The notes: generated by a model not told the origin, from the sequence alone. A stretch of DNA of 64,000 nucleotides from Burkholderia metallica (GCF_902832845.1 NZ_CADFDB010000002.1:558001-622000), one strand, 5' to 3'; positions 18,712-27,955 are shown, counted from the first letter of the stretch. A program made the numbers and translations.

Positions 18712-20273
18712 GCCGGCACGCCCCGCGCGTCGCCGCGCCGCTCGCGTCGCTCACGTCACTTGCCCCGCTTGCACTTGCGCTCGCGCTCGGCGCGTGCAAA
18801 TCCGTCGGCCCCGACTACACGCTGCCGCAGCAGGCGTACGTGAATGCGCCGCTCGCGAACCATGCGCTCGACGACGCGAACGCCACGCTCGTGTCGCGCG
18901 ACGTCGTGCCCGGCAACTGGTGGCAGCTCTACGACGACCCCGTGCTCAACGCGCTCGTGCGCGACGCACTGAAGTCGAACACCGACCTGCGCGTCGCCGC
19001 GGCCAACCTCGCGCGCTCGCGCGCGGCGCTGGAAGTCGCGAGCCGGCAGGGCGGCTTCTCGGGCGGCGCGGAAGCCGCGGTGCAGCGCGCGCAGGAATCG
19101 GCCGAGCAATACCTGCTCGAGAACAAGCTGCCGGTCGTCAACGAAGGCTCGGTCGGCATCAACGTGTCGTACGAGATCGACCTGTTCGGCAAGCTGCGGC
19201 GCGGCGTCGAAGCCGCGCGCGCGGACAGCGAGGCCGTCCGCGCGGCCGGCGACCTGGCGCGCATCACGGTCGTCGCCGATGTCGTGCGCGCGTACGTCGA
19301 ATCGTGTTCGGCCGGCGACGAGCTGGCTGTCGCGAAGCAGTCGCTCGCGCTGCAGCAGCAGCGCGTGAAACTGTCGCAGCGGCTGCGCGACGCGGGACGC
19401 GGCAACCAGACCGACGTGACGCGCGGCGTGACGCAGGTGCGTACGTTGTCCGCCGACATCCCGCGCTTCGAAGGCCGCCGCAAGGTCGCGCAATACCAGC
19501 TTGCCGCGCTGCTCGCGCGCTCGCCGGCCGATCTGCCGAAGGCCGTCACCGAATGCGAGCGCCTGCCGAAGCTGCGCCAGCCGATTCCGATCGGCGACGG
19601 CGCCGCGCTGCTGCGCCGTCGGCCCGACGTGCGTGCCGCCGAGCGGCAGCTCGCCGCGGCGACCGCGCGCATCGGCGTGGCAACCGCCGCGCTGTACCCG
19701 TCGATCAGCATCGGCGCGTCGGCCGGCTCGGTCGGCGTCGCCGCCGACCTGTTCTCGTCCACGACGAATCGCTGGTCGTTCGGCCCGCTGATCAGCTGGT
19801 CGTTCCCGGTCAACGGCCAGCGTGCACGCGTGCGCGAAGCCGAAGCGGCGACGGGCGGCGCGCTCGCGCACTTCGACGGCGTCGTGCTGAACGCGCTGCG
19901 CGAGACGCAGTCGAGCCTCGCGACCTATGCGGCCGACGTGCAGCGCACGGAAGCGCTGCGCACGGCCTACGAATCGGCCCGCAGTTCCGCCGACGAAACG
20001 CATCGTCTCTATCGGGCCGGCCGCGAATCGTTCATCTCCGATCTCGACGCGACGCGCACGCTCACCGGCGTGCAGGCGCAGGTGGCGGCTGCCGAAGGGC
20101 AGGTCGCGGCCGACCAGGTGCGGCTCTTTCTCGCGCTCGGCGGCGGGTGGGAGGACGATGCGGCGCCCGAGGCGGCGAAGTCGACGCCGTTGCCGATGTC
20201 GCAGCCGATGTCGCAGCAGGCGCCGGCAAGCGGTGCGTCGGCGGCCTCGGCCGCAGTTGATGCAGCCGAGTAA
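18708..20273 (+). CDS. Outer-membrane efflux lipoprotein, NodT/RND-OMF family
   Basis: This 521-residue protein has a lipoprotein signal peptide with lipobox ALALGACKS and the start of the mature protein VGPDYTLPQQAYV, typical of NodT-like outer-membrane factors. The two repeats with long helices and strands follow (for example VSYEIDLFGKLRRGVEAARA). It should form the exit duct of the FUSC-HlyD pump. The C-terminal 50 residues are Pro/Ser/Ala-rich and include a short duplicated PMSQ motif. It is last in the operon. Confidence 0.9.
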   Translation: MSRHAPRVAAPLASLTSLAPLALALALGACKSVGPDYTLPQQAYVNAPLANHALDDANATLVSRDVVPGNWWQLYDDPVLNALVRDALKSNTDLRVAAANLARSRAALEVASRQGGFSGGAEAAVQRAQESAEQYLLENKLPVVNEGSVGINVSYEIDLFGKLRRGVEAARADSEAVRAAGDLARITVVADVVRAYVESCSAGDELAVAKQSLALQQQRVKLSQRLRDAGRGNQTDVTRGVTQVRTLSADIPRFEGRRKVAQYQLAALLARSPADLPKAVTECERLPKLRQPIPIGDGAALLRRRPDVRAAERQLAAATARIGVATAALYPSISIGASAGSVGVAADLFSSTTNRWSFGPLISWSFPVNGQRARVREAEAATGGALAHFDGVVLNALRETQSSLATYAADVQRTEALRTAYESARSSADETHRLYRAGRESFISDLDATRTLTGVQAQVAAAEGQVAADQVRLFLALGGGWEDDAAPEAAKSTPLPMSQPMSQQAPASGASAASAAVDAAE

Positions 20274-20595
20274 GCCGCCGGGCGCTTCAGGTTGTTTCGC
20301 GGCGCAGCAGGCGGAGCCGGCGTAACGCCGTCGTTCTGCTCGCCCGACGACGGGCAGCATGGGGGGCGTATCGTCGTCGCTCTGCTTGCCGGACGACGCG
20401 CACACCCGCCCGGGTTCGCCGGAAGCGCCCGACGAACGACACGCCGGGCAGCCGCTCGATCATTCGCAAACGGATGCCGGGCATCGCAAATCCCGGCCGT
20501 ATTTCGCCGGCATAGACGGTAAACTCATCCGCAATTTCCCGTCTTTTACCCGCCGCTCGCCTCGCGCCGGGCGACTCATTTTCCGGAGATTCATC
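20274..20595. other. Intergenic region upstream of the Mop gene
   Basis: No gene and no T-tract terminator is visible in these 322 bp. I looked for a ModE-type palindrome in front of the molybdate-binding gene and found none convincing. Confidence 0.4.
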
Positions 20596-21021
20596 ATGCG
20601 AACCAGCGCCCGCAACCATTTCGCCGGCCAGGTCAGCGCCGTCAAGACCGGTGCCGTCAACGACGAAATCACGCTCCGCACGCAGGACGGCCTCGACATC
20701 GTCGCCGTGATCACCCACGGCAGCGCGGCAGCGCTGGGCCTCGCGGCCGGCTCGAAGGCGTTCGCGCTCATCAAGGCGTCGTCGGTCATCGTGATGGTCG
20801 ACGTCGACAGCAGCAAGGTGTCGGCCCGCAACTGCATCGCGGGCACCGTCTCGTCGGTCGAAAAGGGTGCGGTCAATTCGGAAGTCGTGATCAAGGCCGC
20901 CGCCGGCGCCGAGATCGTCGCGATCGTCACCAACGACAGCGTCGCTCGCCTCGGCCTCGCGAGCGGCACGGCTGCGTCCGCGATCTTCAAGGCATCGAGC
21001 GTGATCGTCGGCGTCGAGTGA
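20596..21021 (+). CDS. Molybdenum-pterin-binding (Mop) protein, two Mop/TOBE domains
   Basis: This 141-residue protein is an internal duplication: SARNHFAGQVSAVKTGAVND (4-23) and SARNCIAGTVSSVEKGAVNS (about 75-94) each begin a Mop domain of about 68 residues ending in IKASSVIV or FKASSVIV. Di-Mop proteins assemble into rings that bind molybdate and serve as cytoplasmic molybdenum stores. I chose the ATG at 20596 because CGGAG precedes it; the longer frame from 20359 adds unrelated residues. A NifQ-like gene follows 84 bp later, so the pair handles molybdenum. Confidence 0.88.
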   Translation: MRTSARNHFAGQVSAVKTGAVNDEITLRTQDGLDIVAVITHGSAAALGLAAGSKAFALIKASSVIVMVDVDSSKVSARNCIAGTVSSVEKGAVNSEVVIKAAAGAEIVAIVTNDSVARLGLASGTAASAIFKASSVIVGVE

Positions 21022-21105
21022 ACGCGTGACGATCGCGATGGCGATCCGGCCGGCGCCGCGCATCCGCACGGATCGCGCCGCCCGGCTGTCGGGCCGGTAC
21101 ACGCG

Positions 21106-21696
21106 ATGACAACCGCGTCCGATCAGACGCGACAACGGGCACTGCAAGCGCTGCTGTCCGCGGCGGCCGACGCCGACACGCCCGATGCGCGGCTGTTCGG
21201 CGCACTCGTTGCGGCACGCGCGCACCGCAACGAACTCGGGCTGCTCGGCCTGTCTCATGCGCAACTGGCCGGCCTGCTGGCGCGGCACTTTCCGCGCCTG
21301 CCTGCGGCCGACGCCGCGGCACTCGCGCCGACGGCCGCGATGGCCCTGCTGTCATCCCCGCATGCGACGTTCGTCGCGACGCTGCACGCGCGGCTGATGA
21401 ACGACGCGCATCCCGCTGCCGACCATGACGACGCCGACTGTCTCGCGTCGATCATCGCGCACGCGTGTCTGCGCCCCGATCATCTGTGGCGCGATCTCGG
21501 GCTCGACGGGCGCGACGCGGTATCCGCGATGCTCGACCGCTATTTCCCCGCGCTCGCCGCGCGTAACGTCGCTCAGTTGCGCTGGAAAAAATTTCTCGCG
21601 CAGGAAGTGGCCGCTTCGCTCGGTGTGCCGCCCGGACCTGCGCCCGGGTGTCCGGGTTGTGAAGATTTCGGCTTCTGTTTTCCTCACGCACGATAG
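21106..21696 (+). CDS. nifQ: NifQ-like molybdenum-handling protein
   Basis: This 196-residue protein resembles NifQ throughout (DDADCLASIIAHACLRPDHL, LRWKKFLAQEVAASLGVPP) and ends with the metal site CPGCEDFGFC (Cys 182, 185, 191). In diazotrophs NifQ carries an Fe-Mo-S cluster and donates Mo to FeMo-cofactor assembly; its motif is Cx4Cx2Cx5C. Here the first cysteine of that motif is absent (Gly at about 177). No other nif gene is in the window. It lies behind the di-Mop gene and probably serves general molybdenum homeostasis. Confidence 0.75.
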   Translation: MTTASDQTRQRALQALLSAAADADTPDARLFGALVAARAHRNELGLLGLSHAQLAGLLARHFPRLPAADAAALAPTAAMALLSSPHATFVATLHARLMNDAHPAADHDDADCLASIIAHACLRPDHLWRDLGLDGRDAVSAMLDRYFPALAARNVAQLRWKKFLAQEVAASLGVPPGPAPGCPGCEDFGFCFPHAR

Positions 21697-21737
21697 TCGC
21701 CACGGCGGTACTGCTGCCCGCGCGATTCAGCGCACAC

Positions 21738-21753
21738 CCCATAAACGGTTACC
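21738..21753 (+). repeat. Isolated perfect iteron, 12 kb from the origin
   Basis: CCCATAAACGGTTACC is a perfect fit to the consensus of the origin iterons. It is in the 91-bp gap between the convergent nifQ-like and DMT-exporter genes, about 12.3 kb from repA. Confidence 0.7.
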
Positions 21754-21787
21754 TTGTGTGCCGTCTTGCCCACCGTCACCGATGCGG

Positions 21788-22849
21788 TCAATGCCGGTGC
21801 CGGTGATGAATGTCCGGAAAATGCGCATGGCTGTGCGTGATCGGCAAATGCACGTGCGGATGCGAGTGCGGTTCGCGGCCGTCGTACGCAAAGTCATGCG
21901 CATGCTGGTGATGTTCATCATGCCGATGCCAATGCGTGTGTTCGAGCCGCTCGTGCGTATGCGTATGTTCATGCCGTTCGCGAACGTGCAGCCAGATGCC
22001 GAGTGCCATCAGCGCGGCCGCGGTCCAGAACGTTGCGGGCGGCAGCGCGGGCCAGATCAGCAGCGACAGCACGACGCCGAACAGCGGCGCGATCGAGAAA
22101 TACGCGCCCGTGCGGGCGCTGCCGAGATGGCGCAGCGCGACGACGAACAGCACGAGGCTGATTCCGTAGCCGCCGAGCCCCGTCAGCATCGCGGCGGCCG
22201 TGACCGGCGCGGCCGGCAGCGTCGCGCCGTTCGCCAGCGCGATGCCGATATTCACGGGGCCGGCGATCAGCCCCTTCACGCACGCGATGACCATCGCATC
22301 GTTCGCGGCTACCTTGCGGGTCAGGTTGTTGTCGATCGCCCAGCACAGGCAGGCGCCGGCGATCAGCAATGCGCCGACCGGCACGCCGGCCCGACCGGGC
22401 GTCCACGACAGCAACGTGCCGCCGGCGACGATCGCGACCATCCCGACGAACACCTGCGTATCGACGTTCTCGCGAAACACGACCCATGCGATGACGGCCG
22501 TCAGCACGCCTTCGAGATTGAGCATCAACGCGCTCGTCGCCGCGGGCGTGCTCGATAGCCCGAGCATCAGCAACGCCGGGCCGGCCACCCCGCCCGCCGC
22601 GATCGCACCGGCCAGCCACGGCAGATCGGCGCGCTGCAGCGGCGCGGCGCCCGCGGCCGATGTACGTCCGTCGTGCAGGCGGCGAAGCAGGATCCCGATA
22701 CCAAGCCCGACGCCGCTGCCGAGATAGAACAGGCCTGCGACCATGAACGGCGACATCGCGCCGATCAGCGCCTTCGCGAGCGGTGTCGCGGCGCCGAACA
22801 GCGCGGCGGCGGTGAGCGCGACGAGAATCGCGGAATGTCTCGTGTGCAT
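21788..22849 (-). CDS. DMT/EamA-family exporter with histidine-rich cytoplasmic tail
   Basis: This 353-residue protein has about ten membrane segments in two EamA repeats (about 8-145 and 155-285). The last about 65 residues form an unusual tail with many histidines (HEHTHTHERLEHTHWHRHDE and further HxH motifs). EamA proteins are drug/metabolite exporters; a His-rich tail suggests binding of Zn, Ni or Co and possibly a metal or metal-complex substrate. It is convergent with the NifQ-like gene. No metal regulator adjoins. Family sure, substrate unknown. Confidence 0.85.
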   Translation of the reverse strand: MHTRHSAILVALTAAALFGAATPLAKALIGAMSPFMVAGLFYLGSGVGLGIGILLRRLHDGRTSAAGAAPLQRADLPWLAGAIAAGGVAGPALLMLGLSSTPAATSALMLNLEGVLTAVIAWVVFRENVDTQVFVGMVAIVAGGTLLSWTPGRAGVPVGALLIAGACLCWAIDNNLTRKVAANDAMVIACVKGLIAGPVNIGIALANGATLPAAPVTAAAMLTGLGGYGISLVLFVVALRHLGSARTGAYFSIAPLFGVVLSLLIWPALPPATFWTAAALMALGIWLHVRERHEHTHTHERLEHTHWHRHDEHHQHAHDFAYDGREPHSHPHVHLPITHSHAHFPDIHHRHRH

Positions 22850-23351
22850 GATCCGGTTTGAATGGAAGTTGAAAGGGGCAAGCCCGTGCTTCGGGTGGTG
22901 TCGCCGTTGATTTGCCGGGCTGTTCGAAATGCGGGCAGCAACGCTTCGGCCGATTTTCAGGCAACCCGACGACTCCGTCGGGATTATCGACCGTCATCAT
23001 GTCACGACACCGGGCGCGAGCGCTCGCACGCCGGTCGATGCGTGCCGGTATGTTCTTGTTTTAGGAAACCGAATTAATTGATCGAAGCGTTGCCGCATTC
23101 GCGGCATGCATACCGTCCATGCGCAAACGACGCAGTCGAAACATCGCGCATGCAGCGTCGATCGGCGAACGTTCTTCGTCCGGTCGCAGGGTCTGTTCGG
23201 GGCGGGACAGGTAAAGGCCGGGCACGTCGTGTCGTGCCGGTGAGAACAGCGCTGACCCGCGTGTGTCGACGCAGGTCAGCCTGTCGTGTATTCGCCGCAT
23301 GCGAAGCGCGTGCGGATCAGCGCCGTGCGTGATGCAGCGGCGCGGGCCGGG
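22850..23351. other. Gene-free region
   Basis: About 500 bp with only short frames that resemble nothing. It separates the DMT exporter start from the ProQ gene stop, so it holds the exporter promoter; I see no clear -35/-10 pair or terminator. Confidence 0.4.
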
Positions 23352-24026
23352 TTACTCGTTTCCGGCCGTTTGCTGCTCGACCTGCGGCGCTGCGTCGGCT
23401 TGCGCGTCCACGTTCGCCGGTTGCGGTTCGGCCGCGGCGTCCGCCTGCTGCTCGACCTTCGGCGCCTGCTGCGCGCCCTTCGCCGATTGCGCCGCACCCT
23501 TGCCGGGGCGGCGAGCCTTCAGCCGGCGCGCCCGAGCCGCGTCGTCGTGCGTGACGCGACCTGCTTCGTTGCCCTGCAGATCGACCCGCACCGCGTCTTC
23601 GACGAGGCACGACCAGTAGCGGTTGCCGCGGCACCACGTCGACATCGCGTCGCGCAGTTCGGCTTCGTTGAGCCCGATGGCCTCGGCTTCACGTGCGAGG
23701 TCGTCCCAGATGCCGACCTTGAGCGGCACTTTGGGGGCCGGATTCTTCGGGAACGCACGCGGAAACTTGCGCTGCAGTTTGCCGATCGCAACGATGACCG
23801 GATCGACCGGCGCCGACGGTTTCGCCGAAGCGGGTTTGGCCGAAGCCGGCTTCCCGCGGTGCGGTGCTTTGGCGTCGGCAGCCGGCTTGGCGCCACGCTG
23901 CGGCCGGTCGCCGGACTTCGGCTTCGCGCCGGTGTCCGCCGGCGCTGCCGGCCGCTTCGCATTGCGCTCCTGCTTGGCCTTCGCGGCGAGCTGCGCCCGC
24001 AATTCGGCAAGTTGTTCAAAACCCAT
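23352..24026 (-). CDS. ProQ/FinO-domain RNA chaperone
   Basis: This 224-residue protein has a basic, Lys/Pro/Ala-rich N-terminal linker (about 10-75), a ProQ/FinO domain (about 76-160, with LQRKFPRAFPKNPAPKVPLK and MSTWCRGNRYWSCL) and a low-complexity Ala/Gln tail. ProQ proteins bind structured sRNAs and mRNA 3' ends. I chose the ATG at 24026, which has GGTGG about 9 nt upstream; the next ATG upstream (24173) adds residues outside the family. Confidence 0.88.
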   Translation of the reverse strand: MGFEQLAELRAQLAAKAKQERNAKRPAAPADTGAKPKSGDRPQRGAKPAADAKAPHRGKPASAKPASAKPSAPVDPVIVAIGKLQRKFPRAFPKNPAPKVPLKVGIWDDLAREAEAIGLNEAELRDAMSTWCRGNRYWSCLVEDAVRVDLQGNEAGRVTHDDAARARRLKARRPGKGAAQSAKGAQQAPKVEQQADAAAEPQPANVDAQADAAPQVEQQTAGNE

Positions 24027-24730
24027 AAATTCAATCCACCAGGATATATAAGGTGTGGTTCGTGCGGCCATGCCGCGCGGCGCGAAAGCTTCACCGCCAT
24101 GCGGGCGACCCGTCTGCCGCCGATGCGGAACCCGACGGGGTCGCATCGCGCACGCCACTCTGTTTTCAGGCACCCGGCCACGATGCCGGACAAGGCAGGA
24201 GTGGAAGTATACCGGTACGCGCGACGGCCGGTCGACTCGCCGGTCTGCATCGGCCCCTTTCGGGGCACCGGAAAGGCGTCCGTACGGTCGTGTTGCGCAT
24301 TATAGGGATACGTTCGCGGAAGTCATGCCGTTCGCTCTCCATACAGTGGAAATCGGGGCCATCTTGCGTGTCGGGATTGCCCTGACGGTGGCAATTGTCG
24401 ACGCGCCGTGCGGGGGTATTTACCGGTTAGACGGTGAACGCGATCGTGGCGTTTCGAGGTTTCAGTGTTTTGGTAATCGCGCCAACGTGACGCGCATGGC
24501 GATGAATCTGCACTGGGGGCGTGCCCCTTCCATTGCATCGGTGACCCTGTGTGACTCGTTGCGCCCACATCGATTCCGTTGCGCACGAAAGCGCCGGAAA
24601 GTGCGTAGTATGGCCAAATCGATGTCGTCGGCAGCAGACGTCTGGCCGTTTCGCTGCGCACGCAGCCCGCCGTCGACATCCCGCTTGCCTGTCCAAAGAA
24701 CGAACCGGTAGCACGAAACGGAGCAGATAC
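24027..24730. other. Gene-free region
   Basis: These 704 bp lie between two divergent genes (ProQ and DUF2889). Frames exist on both strands but none resembles a protein. No strong hairpin with a T-tract was seen. Confidence 0.4.
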
Positions 24731-25315
24731 ATGGTGCCCCCACACGACATCCCGCACGACGGCATCACGCGCGAGGAGATTCACCATCGGCAGATCGACA
24801 TGCGCGGCTATCGACGCAGCGACGGCCAGTTCGAAGTGACGGCCTGCCTCGCGGACCGCAAGACCTTTGATTTCACGCCGCCGGGCGGCACGCGGACGGT
24901 CGCTGCGCTGTCGCCGATCCACGACCTCGGGGTAACGCTGGTGTTCGATGCCGACATGATCGTCCGCGCCGTCTCCACGTTCCTTCGATCGCATCCGTAT
25001 GCCCAATGTCCGGGCGGCGGCGACTCGCTGCAGGCGCTCGTCGGACTGCGCATCGGCGCCGGCTGGAACAGCGAGGTTCGCAAGCGCCTGCCGTCCTGCG
25101 ATACGTGCACGCACCTGAAGGAATTGCTCGGCCCGATCGCCACCACGGCTTATCAGACGATGGTCGGCATGCGAAAGTCGTCGCTCGAGGACCGCGACAG
25201 CGACGGTAAGCCGCTCAAGATCGACAGTTGCCATGCCTATGGTGCGTCGCGCGATCTCGTGCAACGTCTTTGGCCCGAATACCACCGGCCTTCGTCGACG
25301 ACAAAAAGCAACTGA
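24731..25315 (+). CDS. DUF2889 domain protein
   Basis: A 194-residue cytoplasmic protein beginning MVPPHDIPHDGITREEIHHR, with DMRGYRRSDGQFEVTACLAD, the hallmark start of DUF2889. Three cysteines of a possible metal site occur in LPSCDTCTHL and IDSCHAYG. DUF2889 has no settled biochemical role to my knowledge. It stands alone, with a flavodoxin gene convergent to it. Confidence 0.8.
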   Translation: MVPPHDIPHDGITREEIHHRQIDMRGYRRSDGQFEVTACLADRKTFDFTPPGGTRTVAALSPIHDLGVTLVFDADMIVRAVSTFLRSHPYAQCPGGGDSLQALVGLRIGAGWNSEVRKRLPSCDTCTHLKELLGPIATTAYQTMVGMRKSSLEDRDSDGKPLKIDSCHAYGASRDLVQRLWPEYHRPSSTTKSN

Positions 25316-25422
25316 GGGCCGGCCTCCGACCGATCGCGCGCCCGGATCGGGACGCTCGACAATGCGCGCGTGCTTCGGTCCGGCGCCGCTGGAACCGGAC
25401 TTCGCCGTCATGGTGTCGATGA

Positions 25423-25914
25423 TCAGAAAACGCCCAGCGCAAGTCCCGCGGCAATACCGGCGCCCAGTTCGGCGCAGCGCGCAAGATCGTCGTGCTCGAT
25501 CGTCTTCGCCGCGAGAATACGTTCCGGCGTCTGCGCATGCGTACAGACGATCAGGCCCGGCGCCACGTTCTTCAGCCGCCACCCTGTCGCGATCCGGTCG
25601 ATCTGGCGCAGTGCGTTCTGCCCGTCGCTCCCCGCGCAGATCATCACCGCGTATGGGCGACCGTTCACGCGATCGAGCGCTGCGTAGTAGCAGCGATCGA
25701 AGAAATCCTTCATCAGCCCGGACATCGCCGCGAGATTCTCGGGGGTCGCGAACAGGTAGGCGTCGGCGGCGAGCACGTCGTCCGGGCTCGTCGCATCCGC
25801 GCGCTGCAGCCTGACGTCGACGCCGGCTTGCTCGCGCGCCGCGCCGGCAGCCGCTTCGGCCATCTGCTGCGTGCCCCCGGTCATCGTGTGATAGACGATC
25901 AGCAGCGTCTTCAT
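25423..25914 (-). CDS. Flavodoxin-family protein
   Basis: This 163-residue protein begins MKTLLIVYHTMTGGTQQMAE, where the loop at 9-16 is the FMN phosphate-binding site. ATPENLAAMSGLMKDFFDRC follows at the position of the flavin isoalloxazine contacts. It is of NAD(P)H-dependent FMN reductase / flavodoxin-like type, so an electron carrier or small reductase; the partner is not known. It is convergent with the DUF2889 gene. Confidence 0.82.
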   Translation of the reverse strand: MKTLLIVYHTMTGGTQQMAEAAAGAAREQAGVDVRLQRADATSPDDVLAADAYLFATPENLAAMSGLMKDFFDRCYYAALDRVNGRPYAVMICAGSDGQNALRQIDRIATGWRLKNVAPGLIVCTHAQTPERILAAKTIEHDDLARCAELGAGIAAGLALGVF

Positions 25915-26093
25915 TCGTCGTTACTCGCGTTCGGTTTCAAATGAATCGGCGGCATCGCCGGTATCGGCTGGCCCTCATATGAAGGCATGTTCCATGCGCC
26001 CTTCGGCGGGTCGCCTGTTCGCCGCTGCCTCGCGCGCATCGATCATGCGCGCTGCGCCGGCTTCGGTTCGCGCTTGTTCGCCCGGATATGCGC

Positions 26094-26747
26094 TCAGTCC
26101 GTTGCGGCGCGTGATGCGCCGCCGTCTTCCGGCCGTGCGTAGTACGCAAGAAACATGTCGGCAGCGGATTCGGCGACTTTGCGTTGCTCCGGCGCCGCGA
26201 GCGGCGGCTGGCCCATCGTGACCTGCGGCCAGAACGCGAATACCTTCACGACACCGTGCAATTGATGCGCGGCAAAGACCGGATCGGTGACCGACAGGCG
26301 CCCGGCCGCCGCGGCCGTCCGCACCCAGACCGTCATGTCTTCCTCGCGCTCGCCGAGACGCTCGACCATGTCGCGCGCCCGTTCCGGCGAATGGATGGCG
26401 GCACCGATCGCGACGCGTGCGAGCGCGAGAAATGCCTCGTCGCTGAGCAAGCGCATTTTGCGATCCAGCAACGTGAGCAATTGCTCGCGCAGCGGGACGT
26501 CGGCGCGATAGGTCGGCGAGCTGCCTGTCTGCGTCGCCTCCCACATTTTTTGCAGGATCGCGGCGAACAACGTTTCCTTGCCAGGGAAATGGTTGTAGAT
26601 CGTGCGCTTCGACACGTCCGCGCGTGCGGCGATGCGGTCCATGCTGGTCGCGTCGTAGCCCGCGGCAAGAAATTCCTCGATGGCCGCGTCGACGATGGCC
26701 GCGCGCTTTCGATCGGTCAGGCGCTGAGGGGAAGTGCTGGTATCCAT
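26094..26747 (-). CDS. TetR-family transcriptional repressor
   Basis: This 217-residue protein has the TetR DNA-binding domain (about 12-58; IAARADVSKRTIYNHFPGKE) and a TetR_C-type ligand domain. It is divergent from the MBL hydrolase at 26831; the 83-bp gap holds a near-perfect 24-bp palindrome that is a good operator. It therefore probably represses both genes until a ligand appears. Confidence 0.87.
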   Translation of the reverse strand: MDTSTSPQRLTDRKRAAIVDAAIEEFLAAGYDATSMDRIAARADVSKRTIYNHFPGKETLFAAILQKMWEATQTGSSPTYRADVPLREQLLTLLDRKMRLLSDEAFLALARVAIGAAIHSPERARDMVERLGEREEDMTVWVRTAAAAGRLSVTDPVFAAHQLHGVVKVFAFWPQVTMGQPPLAAPEQRKVAESAADMFLAYYARPEDGGASRAATD

Positions 26748-26787
26748 TCAGAAATTTTACACCGGGCAGTTTACTTATCCCAAAAAT

Positions 26788-26811
26788 AAACTACACTGTT
26801 TAGTGTACTTT
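26788..26811. promoter_or_regulatory. TetR operator palindrome
   Basis: AAACTACACT and AGTGTACTTT flank GTTT: the inner 6 bp of each arm pair perfectly and only one of the 10 positions is mismatched. It lies 20 bp before the MBL gene and 41 bp from the tetR start, in the divergent promoter region. A related half-site (TTTACAC) lies near 26757. Confidence 0.7.
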
Positions 26812-26830
26812 ATCCATCGGACGAACCGAC

Positions 26831-27955
26831 ATGGCATCGCCTCTCGTTTTGATTCATCGCCTTCTGGGTTTCGCGGCCGCCCGACGCGGCCGCGCGCTGT
26901 CGGGCCATTCGCCGCAACACAATGGCGAGCGCTTCCGCAATGCCGCACCGCGTCCGGTCGAGGGGTTCGGCAAGACGCTCGGGATTGCCTGGAACATGCT
27001 GTTCAACAAGCCGCGCAATACCGTACCGGCAGGCGCGCTGCCCGTCGATTTGCTGACCCGCGCGGAACTCGACGCGGCCCCCGACCGCAGCCTGTACCGG
27101 CTAGGGCATTCGACGCTGCTGCTCAAGCTGCGCGGCGAATTCTGGCTGACCGATCCGGTGTTTGCCGAGCGCGCGTCGCCCTTCCGGCGCATCGGCCCGA
27201 AACGTTTCCATGCGCCGCCGATTGCGCTCGAGGATATTCCGCCGCTGCGCGGCGTGATCCTGTCGCACGATCACTACGATCATCTCGACCGCGACACGGT
27301 GCTCGCGCTCGCGGCGACCACCGACGTGTTCGTGACAACGCTGGGGGTCGGCGACCGCCTGATCGAATGGGGCATCGACGCAAAGAAGGTCCGTCAGCTC
27401 GACTGGTGGCAGAGCGTCGACGTGGCCGGCCTGACGCTGACTGCGACTCCCGCCCAGCACTTTTCCGGGCGCAGCCTGTTCGACGGCAACAGTACGTTAT
27501 GGGCGTCCTGGGTGATCGTCGACGACGACCTGCGCGTGTTCTTCAGCGGCGACACGGGCTACTTCGACGGTTTCCGGACAATCGGCGAGCGCCTCGGGCC
27601 GTTCGACGTCACGCTGATCGAAACCGGCGCATACGATGCGCAATGGCCGTACGTGCACATGCAGCCGGAAGAAACCGTGCAGGCGCACATCGATTTGCGC
27701 GGACGCTGGCTGGTTCCTATCCACAACGGCACGTTCGATCTCGCGATGCATCGTTGGCAGGATCCGTTCGAGCGCGTAACAGCACTCGCGCTCGTGCATG
27801 GTATCGAGCTGTCGACGCCCAGGATGGGCGAGCGCCTCGCGCTCGACGATCCGCATCGCGGCGAGCGATGGTGGCGCACGGTGGACGAGCGTGCGACGGC
27901 CGTTGCGCCGAAATCGCGCCGCTGGACGCTTTGCGCATCGCAAGCGACGAAGTAG
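26831..27955 (+). CDS. MBL-fold hydrolase of UlaG / NAPE-PLD type
   Basis: This 374-residue protein has the metal-binding HDHYDH (146-151), an earlier RLGHSTLLLKLRGEFWLTDP typical of the NAPE-PLD/UlaG group, FFSGDTGYF, and VPIHNGTFDLAMH near the end. These proteins hydrolyse phosphodiester or lactone bonds; the substrate is unknown. A stretch of about 85 residues precedes the core and starts hydrophobic (PLVLIHRLLGF), possibly membrane-associated. The divergent TetR probably controls it. Confidence 0.82.
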   Translation: MASPLVLIHRLLGFAAARRGRALSGHSPQHNGERFRNAAPRPVEGFGKTLGIAWNMLFNKPRNTVPAGALPVDLLTRAELDAAPDRSLYRLGHSTLLLKLRGEFWLTDPVFAERASPFRRIGPKRFHAPPIALEDIPPLRGVILSHDHYDHLDRDTVLALAATTDVFVTTLGVGDRLIEWGIDAKKVRQLDWWQSVDVAGLTLTATPAQHFSGRSLFDGNSTLWASWVIVDDDLRVFFSGDTGYFDGFRTIGERLGPFDVTLIETGAYDAQWPYVHMQPEETVQAHIDLRGRWLVPIHNGTFDLAMHRWQDPFERVTALALVHGIELSTPRMGERLALDDPHRGERWWRTVDERATAVAPKSRRWTLCASQATK

